Positions 23,645 to 36,664 of a stretch of 64,000 nucleotides of DNA are shown here, piece after piece. The position numbers and the translations under genes are program-made. The stretch is from Siphonodentalium dalli (Eukaryota > Mollusca > Scaphopoda > Gadilida > Siphonodentaliidae), in NCBI GenBank assembly GCA_032622095.1, contig CP136069.1:107724278-107788277 (forward strand). Direction: 5' to 3'. The notes beneath the pieces are model-generated. The model was not told where the DNA came from. It saw nothing but the letters and a program-made list of their open reading frames with translations, and made no database searches. How positions within the stretch are numbered: the first letter of the stretch is position 1; every line of letters begins with the position of its first letter.

Positions 23645-25194
23645 CAGGGTTTCCGCTAGTGAAAAATAAATGGGTCCGGTCGGCGGGAGCAACCATGGTT
23701 CGCGCATGCATAAGAAAATGTTCCGTTTTACAACAACAGCGGAAACGCCAGTTCCATGCATCTGAGACATGGAGAAATACACATGCACGCGTCATCAGCA
23801 TGTCACATCTAATCGGCTAACGATGGACGGTAGCAAAGTTTTCCTACTGACACAATCACGACGGCGGACGTTGCCTTCAGAAACGAATGAGGATGTCAAT
23901 CAGTGTCCTTTTGTAAACGGTGCTCGCAAAAATGTGCATTCTCGGACTAAGCACCCAGCGTTTTTTTTAAAGGTGATTTACTGAAATCTTAGGAATGTGG
24001 ACAGACATGAAATCTTTGGTGCAATGTGGAGGCCAGTGCAACGGTCAAACTGGGATCAGAGTGCTACATCGCTAGTCTCCCCAAGCTGCAAAACAGGGTG
24101 GCGGGGGTAACATCGCAAGAGCTATACTCTGACCTTCACACCAGAATGGCAGTCACGTTATATTAAACTAATTAACGGATCTCTTTCCGGTCGTTTTTAG
24201 AACACCAAAGTGGGTGGAACATCCTGATATATATATGTAAAATTGTACATGTGGGGTGGGTGGAGTCGATTTGCGAGTAGCCTATAGATGCGCGCCATAC
24301 AAGTATACCATTAACCGAGGTCAAGGACGAGTATAGCTCTTCCGACGTTACCACTCTTCCGTAAAACAATTCAGTCCCCTTGCTAATTAAGCTGTAGCAG
24401 GGGACTAAACTCGGACTTTCAGCTTGAGTCTCCCCTTGCGTAATTGGAAATTCTAATTTATAATAATTAGAACTAATTTATAATGATCTTATATTATAAT
24501 CGCTCTATTGGGCAACTATTCGTGACATTTTCCCCATGGTTTGAAGGGAATCAAGGGTTTTCCGGATGGGGTCGGAAACCTAAGGAATTCAAGGGCTTGG
24601 AAAATGTATTTTAATATTCAAGAATTAACTCCACAGTAGGCGAATTTGGTGACGCTAGCAGACTAGCGCCACTAAATTCACTTTCCGAGGACCATTCGTA
24701 AAATTTTCGAACAGTTATTTACAAAACTTGTTGAGGTCGACAACAATCGGAACCATTGTCTACGGCCATATTATTGCAACATGCTCAGCAATAATTCTGT
24801 GGTTTCCTGGAACTGAACGTGACGTCAAAAAACAGACCCATTTATGGCACCGATTTGCTGACAAAATAAGTCTGCAGCTGACGCACATGAAGCTTGAGCA
24901 ATTCTGATGGCACTGATGTTTTCTGCCTTTGATATTTGCCGCCTTTGATGTTTTGCTCCAATGTATTTGCGTGCTATTCTTATTGTTTTTTTTCGGGAGA
25001 TGATCTGTGTCGATTTCATTTTGTCAATATTAATGAAAATAAGTGTAGATATATAGCCTGTCGACACAGACAAGACTGAATAAGTTTTTAATTATGTCAT
25101 TTATTTGTGTATGAGCGTGTATGGATTTCATGCAATGACCGACGGGGGAATGGGTCCCTGGGACGGACCCACAGCCAGCCTGGCGGAAACCCTG
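23645..25194. mobile_element. hAT-like DNA transposon fragment or non-autonomous copy
   Basis: The ends are inverted: CAGGGTTTCCGCTAG at 23645 and CTGGCGGAAACCCTG at 25180-25194. They are flanked by the direct repeat TTACAGG (23638-23644 and 25195-25201). CAGGG termini with a duplication of about 8 bp are characteristic of hAT. Short ORFs inside (for example 23769-23984) are not recognisable as transposase. A truncated copy of the left part is at 44258-44688. Confidence 0.7.
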
Positions 25195-25374
25195 TTACAG
25201 GTATACAAGTATGTGCTTAACATAAAATAGAAATGGGGTGGTCGATATTAGTTAACTACACTGTTTCAGTTCGACAGGCTGGTGGTAGTAATTAAGCCTC
25301 AGGGGGACCTAAATATCTCAAGGACCTTCTTCATAAATATAATAAAATACTTACAAGTTTTTAACTGTCTTATG

Positions 25375-25740
25375 ATTTCGGGAGTTAAATAGAGTGGCTA
25401 ATTTATAAGTGTTTGGTCTCTGATAGAAGTAGGGTTTCAGATATGTTATTCTTAGTTTGCTAAGTTCCCTACAATGCAGTACCATGTGGTATTCATCGCC
25501 GATTTCGAGATTACAGAGAGTGCAGATTATGTCCGAATAATACGTATTCGTCCAATCACCGAGTTCTTTTGGGAGTTTGTGGTATCTAGTGCGGAAAGCT
25601 AAATTATTGTGAACTGCTCTATTATCATCAAGGGATATAGGTAATTTTCTCGTTCAAATTTGACTTTATAATCCGGTAAAATGCGAATCTGCTTGATTTC
25701 GATATTGTTAACCACACCATTCTTGAATGTATGTTCAAAT
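25375..25740 (-). pseudogene. LINE 3' end fragment, second copy
   Basis: Inverse copy of 11040-11395. The complement reads the same zinc-binding tail (CTLCNLEIGDEYHMVLHC in approximate frame), with different mutations. The LINE tail beyond it is displaced to about 23535-23608 by later insertions. Confidence 0.7.
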
Positions 25741-27650
25741 CTTTTCAATATACATAGGGATCAGGGCACATATTTTTTCGAAATACATTAAAATATGTTT
25801 AAAGTAAAGTACTATAAAGACAAAGCCGGGGCATCGGGCCAGTGGACTTTTGATTAAACTTGAAAGGGAATATCGCTGAGAAAGTGACATACAATCATGT
25901 TCACTCAAACAATGGTATACGATGTAGCAAACCATGTGTCGATTCCTACACAGTCCTCGTGCCCAATTTCTGAATAATGCTGATGTAATTCGCGTGCACC
26001 TGGCATTTGAGAGATATAGATGCGCGCAAAAATAACGGCGATTAACAAGTTCCCATGCAATCAGGGGTTTTATTCACTTTTTTGTGGCAATGTTCGTAAA
26101 ATTACTACTGTAAATTGGCATATAATAGGTTTACCTCCTCTTATTGATATAAATATATGATATAGGTCATCAACTGACCACAATGGTAATCTGTATTGGC
26201 TTGTCAAAGTTACCCAAGTGCATCAGTGAATGACCTGCTTATACTGAGATTTGTACTCAATTTCTACCCATGCCGTTTCTGACGGAATTATTAATTGAAG
26301 GTCACATTAATTTTTGCAGTTGACTTCACACAACATGTCCAGAAAAATTGGTCGGATTAATTTGAATGGACATGTCTTCCAATGCAAATCGCCGGAGTAT
26401 ACGTTACAGTTGCAAATATAGTTGGGTATGGCTTAATAATGCAGTATTGAAAATAATACGTATTTATCTGGCTTAAGTTCCATAATATGTTGGTCTATTT
26501 TTCAAATTTATAAAAATCAAGTGTAGCCGAATTAAAGAATTTTTATTATTTACAGTACTTATACTAGCCCATATTATGCACTTGTACACTTGTCAGTTAA
26601 ATATGACTTCGCATATAACCTCTGCACTGGAGATTTGTATCGAAATTTCCATTCATATTTTCGCAGTTAGTTTCAACCATATCAGGATTCATGAAAACAA
26701 AATACGGAACGCTCTTTATTAAATTATTAGGACTAATGCTGAAGTAAAGCTGGGACCTAATGATTCTAAAATCTAATATGCAAATAAGTGCTTCGGAAGA
26801 TAAAAACTATGTCATTCTACTGTGAAAACTAGATTCGAAAATTGACAGTATTATAATAATATTAATACCACTGTATTGGGTTCCCCTATTTGTGAAAAGG
26901 TGGGGTGGGGGGATCCATGCATGCATATTATAAAAGATCTAAATGCAATAGGCAACAAATATCATATACTTTAAGTGAAATGTAAAGGATGCAGTCACAC
27001 CTCATCGTATATTCTGGTCGTTATCTAACGAAATTGGAATCCACAAAAGATATGATATTTGGGAAGAGCTAGATTTAACCAATCACAGTGGTAACTCCAT
27101 TCAGACAGGGAAAGAGAGCTGTTGATACTATAATGATTGACATCGGTGTTTTTTTTGTTTGTGTCCTTTGCCCTCTGATAATTGATTTCTGTATGCGGTA
27201 CAACGGAACCCTTTAATATTTGTCGTCTTTTGTCAGTTAGATTTCCGGTTGGTTGCTTTGATGCACCTTGCTGTGTTTTAGTTGCATGTTATGAACAGTG
27301 GCCGGCCAAGTTGTATCAAATGTGTTGCCATTACAAACAGTGTCAAACTGACATCATTGCTATAACTAGGTCAGCCGTGCACACTCTCTTGTCAAATATA
27401 TCTGAGTACATGTCAGGAGGTTTATATAGGGTGCCGGTACTCACTCCTTGCATGCCATCATATACATGACTCATGCTTGTGAATTAAACACGTTTTGACT
27501 ATATAGTTGTGGAAATGACTGCTAAATGAAGCCATACCAAGATTCGTCAAGGAAAAGTGTTTTAATTGCCGTATTTTTTAATTAAGTTAATAAACACTGT
27601 AAACGAAACCCGGCAATAGTCATAGATCTATACTCTATATTATGCGGCGA
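25741..27650. other. TTA-2 interior, no recognisable gene
   Basis: Complement of 9.1-11.0 kb. The 95-codon ORF at 27182-27469 has no recognisable motif and no intact counterpart in TTA-1, so I treat it as non-coding. Confidence 0.45.
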
Positions 27651-28024
27651 TGTTTACGATTTTACTGGCCCGACACCAATGAATATATTCCGCAATTGTT
27701 CCGGAAAGATGTCCGCATGCATTCAAATTCCGACAACGTTGTGGTGAATTCCGCAATTATTTCCGCAAATTCCGAAAGAGGAAACTCAAATTCCGATAAC
27801 GTTGTGGTGAATTCCGCAATTATTTCCGCAAATTCCGAAAACGTCGGACGTATTCCGAAAAAAAATCCGCAAACGTCATCTTCTTTCCGCAAAACTAAGC
27901 GCTATTTTCCGAACGTAATTTCCGCAAAATTTCCGAAAACAGCTTTCCGCAAATTGTTCATAACGTCATTTGTTTTCGGAAAATGCTTTCGGAATTCCGC
28001 AAAGACTTTTGAGACGCTCCCTTA

Positions 28025-28710
28025 TGGTACACCACTGGAGCCAAACAAAGGATTCAGCTGGTCTGGTATCTGGCCCATGTTTGTAGATGTTAAAGGTAGA
28101 ACATCTGAGTAACACGTACCCGGTGAATGTGAAAGCACTGCAGGCTGAGATGCTGCTCGGTTGGACAATGCCGATATCTGGGAAACCAGAGCACGATTTG
28201 CTGCCAGAAGAGCAGTTATGTGTGATTCTTTTTGGGACTCTGTCACAGCTGGGATTGCAGAACCCACAGATGTGGGGAGCACTTCAGGATTGCCACTTAA
28301 ATGTGGGTGCTGTTGTTGTTGTCGATGCATACAATCTGCTGGATCGATGTCGTCAATCCACTAGAACTTTCGGAAGTGGGAACAGATGGAATTGCTGTAT
28401 TCGTAGTATGCATGTGCAGCTGCTCGTTCTCGGCAGTGGACATGGATCGCCTCTGATTGGCTTCAAGAAGTTTTAATAGCTCCGCTTTCTTTATTGAATC
28501 TGGAACTATGATCTCAAGATCATTTAGTTCCAGTCTCAAACAGGCCACTGTCCAATTTTTTGGATTGGTTGTTAGGTCCCAGGGGTTAACATGGTTGTTG
28601 CCGCTTGAACTAGCGCATATTGTTCTGGTTTGAACTCGACCCCGGGCGTTGGTTTGCAGAGTTTCACTAGAACTAGTAGTAGCATGGTGAGTAGCTTTCC
28701 GATTGTTCAT
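28025..28710 (-). pseudogene. DIRS gag-like ORF, N-terminal part
   Basis: Minus-strand reading from the ATG at 28710 gives NNRKATHHATTSSSETLQTN, then NWTVACLRLELNDLEIIV, IKKAELLKLLEANQ, and after a frameshift near 28310 ITALLAANRALVSQISALSN. Such a short SAP-like helical start followed by a Ser/Thr/Asn-rich linker is usual for DIRS gag. It runs directly into the TTA duplication at 28022 and continues at 18020. The start lies a few bases from the foldback element that begins at 28715. Confidence 0.8.
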
Positions 28711-31700
28711 TTTTTGCTAAATAGAGGAGCGGCCAAATCCAAAAAGGGCCTTAGTTTTCGAGATACCCCTACCCTCGGTAGAACAAGTTGAAACCAACTT
28801 TTTCTGGAAGGTAACTCTATATCATTTATGAAAATGATTCTTGGCCTTGCCGGAATTGGTGGCAGCTATGTATGGTAAGACTATTTGTGAAGGTACCCTA
28901 CCGAAAAATTAGCCTGTTTTCAGCGGTTGACCAGCTATACACAATTGGTTAAAAGTTAAGCACATCACCAAAAACAGAACGTTCTATTTGTTATTATGGG
29001 GTACATGGTGATACTAGATTGGAACGTTCTTATTTTTTCTGGTTTGTTTGAGATTTCACGACGTCATGGTAGAGAATGTAACGTTATGCGTCAAAACATC
29101 ATGACGATTCAGAGAAACTGTCGCCCGTCAACTCTGTACAAAACTAGCACGCTCAACCTAGCTTAACATGTCATATATGTTTGGAAAGACTGAAGTATTT
29201 GCTACCGGGGGTATTAACTTTATTATCCTAAACCTACAAATATTGTAATGATACACAAAAACTTAACCCTCCCCCAATGTCATAAAAAGCTGAGTATAGC
29301 CATCGCCGGGGATTGGATCCCAGAATGATAGAATAATGTGTAGTATTTGCTTTTATTTAGTGTAGAACACACATAACAAGTGTAAAATGTGAATTTCCAA
29401 CCATATTCACCATTAGAAGAGTATAAAAATCCAAGATGGCGTCCAATATGGCGGTCAGTTTTTATTTTAAGACTTTGTGAAGCGACATACGAAAAATCCC
29501 GAAAAGGAACGTCCTCAGTGGTAAAATCTATATTATTGTAATGATTACATAGAATAACATTTCATATCAAACATTAATTTGACCATTAGTACATCTTTTC
29601 AATTGGTAAACTAATAGGTAAAAATGTATCCCTCCATCCAATGTCATAAAATTCGAAATAAAGTTATCGCCTGGGATTGGAACCACGAGTGATAGCATTT
29701 GCATAGTAGTTTGTTTTATTTAATGTACAACATACATACGAAGTGACAGGTATGAATTTCCATCCATATTCACTATTAGAAGAGTATGAAACAGCAAGAT
29801 GGCGTCCAATATGGCGTCCAATTTTAATTGTACCACTTAGCGAACGGACATACGAACGAACTATAAAGGGGACGTCCCCTGTGGCATATTGTATATCATT
29901 GAAGTGACTACATAGACGATAGTTCATATGGTACAGTATTTCACCATTAGTCCATCTTATCAGTTGGAGAATTAGTAAACAAAAACTTAACCACCACCCA
30001 GTCACAAACGTCCACATAATGGCGTCACTTGTGACTATAGTCCAGAATGCAAAGAATTAAGCAAATCGTTCGGAATTACTTTGTGTTGAATGTGTTGAAT
30101 ACACCGAATAAACATAAAATGTTTAATTTGCATCCACATCTGGTATTAGGAAACAACCAAAATCCAAGATGACGCACAACATGATGGCTAATTCTAATGT
30201 CAACACGCTGCGCACAATGAATACGAAAGCCGGTCAAAATGTATCATACGGCAGGTTCCAAATGTCACACCCTTAGCTATGACGCAGGTGTGACGCCAGG
30301 ATTAATACTGGATGGAAATTTGCATTTGTTGAATGTTTAGGTTGGTTTGTTTAGCAATTATCAGGAACTTTATATCAAATATTTAGAGAAAGACAAACCA
30401 ACCAAAATAAAAAACACTTAGCGAAATTCCAAGAATGACTTAAATAGTTTAATTTGCCAGATCGTGTATCGTGTATCGATCTCCAATGCGTATTTGACTA
30501 TTGTTTGACACATTTGATGTCATTTTGAGACGTTAGGTAAGTAAAGCATTAACAATATGTAGACAACTGGTAATAATAGAGGATGGTCATTAACCGTTAC
30601 AAATAATCACGCACTCGATGCGGTACGAAGTGATGTTGTAATGGTCAATGCTAACATATGACTATCATTAATATATTGTGACATTCTTGAATGTGCAGCC
30701 CTCCTTAACATGTCCTTTTGAATGTCCACCAACATTTTCAGAGAGCCTTGCAAACAGTTTTGGCCAAATGAAACATTAAATAACAGAATCACCATCTGCT
30801 GTTATATTATATGCAGTAACGCAAAAAACAAAAATGGCATACATTTTGAAATCCAGCAAATAAGATATCTAATCGATCTCTGGTTTTGGCAAAGTGGGAT
30901 ATGAGTCCACGAGCAATCAAAGTTCACACATCATAGTCATTGCCTATTAACGTACATGTAACACGAGATTCATAATCGCACACACAGAAAATGCTCTTTA
31001 ATGACATAACATGGGACCACAATGTCCATATAATGCAATCAGCGTAAAAATAGGTTATAACGAGAGGCCGATCACGATCGGCAGATGTTAACCCATCCCT
31101 TGGCGATAAAAATTTAATATGATCGGATAAATGAGAGTTTTGGTGTTGAATTATAGAGTATACTGTTATGTACTATTATAGACAAATGTACATAACACAA
31201 ATTATTGGAATTTATGGGTCACTGGCATTTATATAAGAGAATGCACTGGTACAGGATCTGTAATGCTAAACCACCACAGCCAGCAAGTCCGTGGGTTAAA
31301 TGTGTAGGTGTGACCTGGACATGGAATACTTGGGTGAAGAGAGTCCAATTTAAGTTTACAATAATAATGTGTCCTAGTATACAGATAAGCAACCTCACCA
31401 CTGACCCATTAATATCAATTATATAGCACAGCTGTCAAAAAATCACAGGAATTGTTTATGTTGAACACTGACCTCTATTAAACCAATAACAATTATAATG
31501 ATATCAGACCATCTGAAGATATAACTCTGCAGCACAGATGTCCAAGTCTACTGTTAATATCATGTGATGTTTATTGTTGAATCTTATTTAAATTAGATAC
31601 CATAGCCTTCTTTATCAGATTATTTGCACATTGGCATAAGAAACATCAGAAAATAATATAGCTTTATCAATAGCTAAGTAGTCCAAACGCAATTGGTAAA

Positions 31701-31849
31701 TTAATTAAAAAATTAAAGGGACACATTGGAAATCTTTTTATCAACTTGTATCATAATCATCAATATCTAAATGAAAACAAATGACAATGTCAATGACATT
31801 TTTTTTATTGTTATTATAAAAGTTAAAAATAATTTTTTTTTTAAATCGA

Positions 31850-32290
31850 TTTTTTTTCTCCAATTTTGTTTTCTTTTTTGAAAAATGGTCATAACTCCTT
31901 TAAAATAAATCGGATCAAACCCATATTCGAACTAGATCTGTATTTTGGGCTGTGAAACTCACATACCAAATTTGGTTCCAATCAGATAAAAAATGTTTTG
32001 AGTTATGGCAGAATGTGTGAATTCTAAGTCGAAAAAGGGCCATAACTCTGTAACAAAAACTCGGATCAAACCCAAATTCGAACTCGATCTGTATTTTGGG
32101 CTGATATACCCATATACAAAATTTGCTTCTGATTGGATAGAAAATGTTTGAGTTATCGCATTACACGTGAAGTGTCTACGGACGGACAGACGGACGGACA
32201 GACGGACGGACGGACGGACGGACGAACGACGAGTGGTCAATCCGGACAACGACACTATGTTTACCATACATGGTATGGGTAAACATAAAA
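31850..32290. repeat. pearl-like fragment, family E, with (GACG)n
   Basis: Units with CATAACTC and GAACTCGATCTGTATTTTG (31880-32110) are followed by a (GACG)n/(GACA) run at 32176-32223 and the end ACCATACATGGTATGGGTAA (32260-32279), which contains the palindrome ACCATACATGGTAT. A related unit is at 55750-55960. Confidence 0.55.
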
Positions 32291-32299
32291 AGGCATTAT

Positions 32300-34100
32300 A
32301 GTGATCGAGAGGTTACTGCTTTGTATAATCGTCCGCGTTTCGGCTCATAGTCAAATAAGAGAACAACACCGCATACATATGCATATAAGTTGTTCTCGCC
32401 ATATGTTGCTTGATGTGCATGTTCTTCTGTACATTGATATTTTAGTCTCGACTAATATGTGAGTTAAATTGTTGTGAATGTCAATCGGATTTATATATGT
32501 TCCAAACAGAAGATATTGAGTTTCCGGGCTAGACTAATTGAAATTGAATCTTCTATATCTCGGGCGGATATCATATCTGTATTAGTTATTATGGACGTGG
32601 GTCCGGACTACATGTATAGTAATATCTCTAATGCTAATACATTTTATTGATACATAGGTGATAGTGCGATAATCTCCACTGAACATGCACGTTGGTGTTG
32701 CATTTATGATTGCCGTTAGATTATAATCATAATCACGCAACTCACTAGCAAACCAGAATGTCACAAAAAAGTTGTGTTATCCACGGTTCTTTTGAGTTTG
32801 GTGTCATTTGAAATGGGAAAAATGGTAAGTAATGAAGAACTGGAGGCTAGTAGCAAATATAAACACAATCGAAATGGCAACATGCATAAGGCAATTCACA
32901 ATAAACAGTAGTCATTAATAGTCTTGATATATAGATTCAGGTTGTGTGTATGGTTTGGTCTATGGCGATTTAAGCCATATTACGACATACATTGTATTCT
33001 TATGGGTGGCGGAAAGACAGCGCCAATCTTACCGCGGAATCAATATATTCAGTCCATACATAAGCCGCCTACCCCCAAACTGGCACAGATACTCTAAAGT
33101 TATTTTCACTTAACATGGACCTCATATCAGTGTTGCTGATAGTGTTGTGTCTTGTTCACCCAGTAGAGTCATTTGCGTTTCTCAAGAAAACCTGGACATG
33201 CCATGCTCAAGTGCCCATTGCTGTAAATGAATAGATTCACATTGTATGACTCATATTCAATGAAAATGTGGGAATTATAAATGTATTTCTCACATCCATC
33301 TGTCTCTATGTCTCTATAAACATGTCGTCACTGGAGTCATGTTTGACCTTTAGTCACTGAACGTTAATTGAATGGTTGGCTATCAGAGCCATGTAGTTTT
33401 TATGATTGATAAAAGCAAATGTTGCTCATCTTTATGAAGATAACATATATGTTAATGTTATTCCATTCCAAAAATATTATTATTGAAAAGTTAACTTATC
33501 GACTACCTGCACTAGAGCGAACAAACAAACCATTTGAACAGTTGTTGAAAACGTCTGGCACTTCAACAACAAATCCAATGCAAAGCATCACAAAAGGACG
33601 TCTCTTCTCTGGCTGTTGTACTTCTTCTCCAAATTGAAGTGACATCCATATTATGGGATGCCATCTTGTATTTTGTGATCCATCTGATAGCGAGTGTGGT
33701 TCTCACATAATTATGCCGCACAAAATGACATCTACAACTGCGCATTTGTTGTTTTATTCTTGGTTATGATTCTCAGAGGTACCTTTGTGCGCAATGTTAT
33801 AACTTTAGAGATGAGGAATGTTGAGTTTTGTGTTTATTATTTCGCAAATTAAAAGATAATTATGTTAATGACAGAACTACTATTTCATATGACTAATGTA
33901 ATAAAATGAATGTAATGAATCGCCACAATATATATATACCACTGGAGACGTCATTTGTCCTGTTTTTCCGTATATGTTTTCACGAAGTGTTATAAATTCG
34001 AGACATGACAAAGCTCACCTGATTTTTTTTTTATATACTTGACCACCATATTTTGGTATCCGTCATCACGCAAACAATAAATTGCCATTTAATAATGGAA
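32300..34100. other. foldback centre, nothing recognised
   Basis: AT-rich sequence with diverged arm units near 33660 and 34040 (GCCATCTTG-like words). No gene is supportable. Confidence 0.4.
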
Positions 34101-35647
34101 ACACACATTGTAGCTAATACATCGCATAAGTAATACCATATGAGACAGTCTTTGCCCGCATATCGTATTAGTTGTTCACAAAGTGTTGACATTAAACTTA
34201 ACTGCCACGTTGGCCGCAATTATGGCGCAATAGTGGATGTGACTTCAAACTTTTTGTTTCTCTATCGTATTCAGCACAAATGAAATCCAAAATGTATGCT
34301 CATTTCTTTTTGACCTGTACTACAATCTCCAGTGGCTCATTTGTGTGGAAGTTTGTGACTGTAGGGGTGGTTAAGTTTTTTGTCTAATTATTTCATCAAT
34401 TGATAATATGGATCAATGCTGAATCTAATGTTTGATATGAAATATTCTATATAGTCAGTACAATGATATAAAATATACCACTGGGGACGTTCCTTTTCTG
34501 AATTTGTCGTATGCCCGTTCACTAAGTCTTGAAATTAAATTAGCCGCCATATTGAACGCCATCTTGGATTATGATACTCTTCAAATAACAAATCTGGATG
34601 GCAATTTTCTCTGGCCAATTTGCATGTGTATTCTACATTAAATAAAACAAAACACTGCGCATTATGCGATCATTCGTGTTCCAATCCCAGGCGACAACTT
34701 TAGTTAGAATTTTATGACATTGAACGGCGGAATAAATTTTGGACTATTATTTTACCAATTGATAAGATGTATTATTGGTGAAACTAATGTTTCATATGAC
34801 ATGCTATTCTATATGGTCATTAAAATAATATACATTTTACCACTGGGGACGTTACTTTTCTGGAATTTTCGTATGTCGCTTCACTAAGTCCTAAAATAAC
34901 AACTGAATGCCATATTGGACGCCATCTTGGAGTTTGATACTCATCTAAAAGTGAATATGGTTGGAAATTTGCATTTTACACTTGTTATGTGTGTTCTACA
35001 CTAAATAAAAGGAAATACTACGCACTATTCTATCATTCTGGGATCCAATCCTCGGCGATGGCTATACTTAGCATTTTATGACATTGGGGGAGGGTTAAGT
35101 TTTTGCCTATTATTGCAATATTTGTAGGATCAGGAAAATAAAGTTAATACCTCCCGGTAGAAAATACTCCAGTCTTTCCAAACATATATGACAAGATAAG
35201 CTCAATCCAGCGTGCTAGTTTTGTACAGAGTTGACGGGCAACAGTTACGCTGAATCGTCATGATGTTTTGACGCAGAACGTTACATTCTCCACCATGACG
35301 TCGTGAAATCTCAAACAAACCAGAAAAAATAAGAACGTTCCGATCTAGTATCACCATGTACCCCATAATAACAAATAGAACGTTCTGTTTTTGGTGATGT
35401 GCTTAACTTTTAACCAATTGTGTATAGCTGGTCAACCGCTGAAAACAGGCTATTTTTTCGGTAGGGTACCTTCACAAATAGTCTTACCATACATAGCTGC
35501 CACCAATTCCGGTAAGGCCAAGAATCATTTTCATAAATGAGATATATTTACCTTCCAGAAAAAGTTGGTTTCAACTTGTTCTACCGAGGGTAGGGGTATC
35601 TCGAAAACTAAGGCCCTTTTTGGATTTGGCCGCTCCTCTATTTAGCA

Positions 35648-36140
35648 GAAGTTAGAAAAATGGCAATGATATAAATATTAAGCTTTTTGATTGCGATAAT
35701 ATAGTACAGAACAAATTCTTTGCAAAATGTAAACAAACTGAGATAATCCGGGCATTCCCCATAAATTATTGAGCTAACTCGAGTTCTGATGAGATTATCA
35801 ACTGCCTATTATTGCCACACAAATCATTGGGATTCATTAAATGCGGGGTAGCTGTATAATTGGGAAACCCCGCGAAACTTATATACTTATTGATGGTCGC
35901 ATTTGATTGGATAAAATTTTAGACTGGGTAATTTTAAGCACTCAGCGTTGAGAAACGATTAGCTGCGGGGGTAGTGGCAATTTGATTAAACACTGCGAAA
36001 ATTCCTACTATTTATATGAATATTCATTATACTTTAGAGCTTTCGATGTTTACATCGAGAAGCGCCTCCAGTAGCTAGGTTATGTGCTATTTGTTTACAA
36101 TGGTGAGCATGTTTACAAGTAGCCTGAAGTAGGTGTCTTT
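35648..36140. other. unassigned intron sequence
   Basis: AT-rich stretch without a gene. It could include the DIRS 5' untranslated or terminal region, but I saw no matching repeat at the other end. Confidence 0.3.
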
Positions 36141-36664
36141 ATTATTTTTTGAATAAAGAAACTGTAGATGATTATTTATAAAATGACAATATTTGGGAAC
36201 TACATTTATCTTATGAAATGATACTACCGAGTGAGGAATTGCCAGATATTAGCACAACCATACAGATATATTTGCGATGACGGGGCGCCTTAAACTGCAG
36301 TAAATATGATCTTTTCCTTGCAAACATGTATTGGCTCAAATACATTTATGTGTTATCCTATAGATATGATAATAAAAAGACGTTGTAGTACAATGTAGTA
36401 CAATGATTATTTTTTGAATAAAGAAACTGTAGATGATTATTTATAAAATGACAATATTTGGGAACTACATTTATCTTATGAAATGATACTACCGAGTGAG
36501 GAATTGCCAGATATTAGCACAACCATACAGATATATTTGCGATGACGGGGCGCCTTAAACTGCAGTAAATATGATCTTTTCCTTGCAAACATGTATTGGC
36601 TCAAATACATTTATGTTTTATCCTATAGATATGATAATAAAAAGACGTTGTAGTACAATGATGA
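36141..36664. repeat. 265-bp direct tandem duplication
   Basis: ATTATTTTTTGAATAAAG begins at 36141 and again at 36406, and the two units are almost identical (for example TTATGTGTTATCC against TTATGTTTTATCC). This is a recent duplication, or a collapsed or expanded assembly repeat. No coding content. Confidence 0.85.

Larger units (their letters stand above)
18024..28021. mobile_element. non-autonomous DNA transposon TTA-2 (PIF/Harbinger-like), 10 kb with nested insertions
   Basis: It has the same 27-bp inverted termini and TTA duplication as TTA-1, with GCGGAA/TTCCGC arrays at 18044-18300 and 27660-28015. The interior matches TTA-1 in reverse orientation. It is longer because of insertions: a family-B pearl element (18858-22580, itself holding a piggyBac MITE), an extra 300 bp at 22712-23013, and a hAT element (23645-25194) with flanking extra sequence. 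It interrupts the DIRS gag. No transposase was seen, so mobility must have been supplied in trans. Confidence 0.8.
28715..35647. mobile_element. 6.9-kb foldback element with about 1.5-kb inverted arms
   Basis: The arms pair end to end (28717 with 35645, 29431 with about 34930, 30000 with about 34350). The outer ends read GAGGAGCGGCCAAATCC and its complement. The flanks form GCTAAA-TA ... TA-TTTAGC, which suits a TA duplication at a palindromic site or simply a longer inverted repeat. The arms are built of diverged units of about 360 bp carrying AAGATGGCGTCCAATATGG (29431, 29790 and, decayed, 30150). The unpaired centre (about 30.3-33.6 kb) has no recognisable gene. It probably sits in the 5' region of the DIRS element. 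Confidence 0.75.

Noticed and set aside
27182-27469. 95-codon ORF as a possible transposase of the 10-kb transposon
   Set aside because: No DDE, helix-turn-helix or zinc-finger pattern, and the matching sequence in the other copy is not open.
28087-28476. Plus-strand ORFs of 129 and 67 codons
   Set aside because: These are antisense shadows of the DIRS gag N-terminal region.
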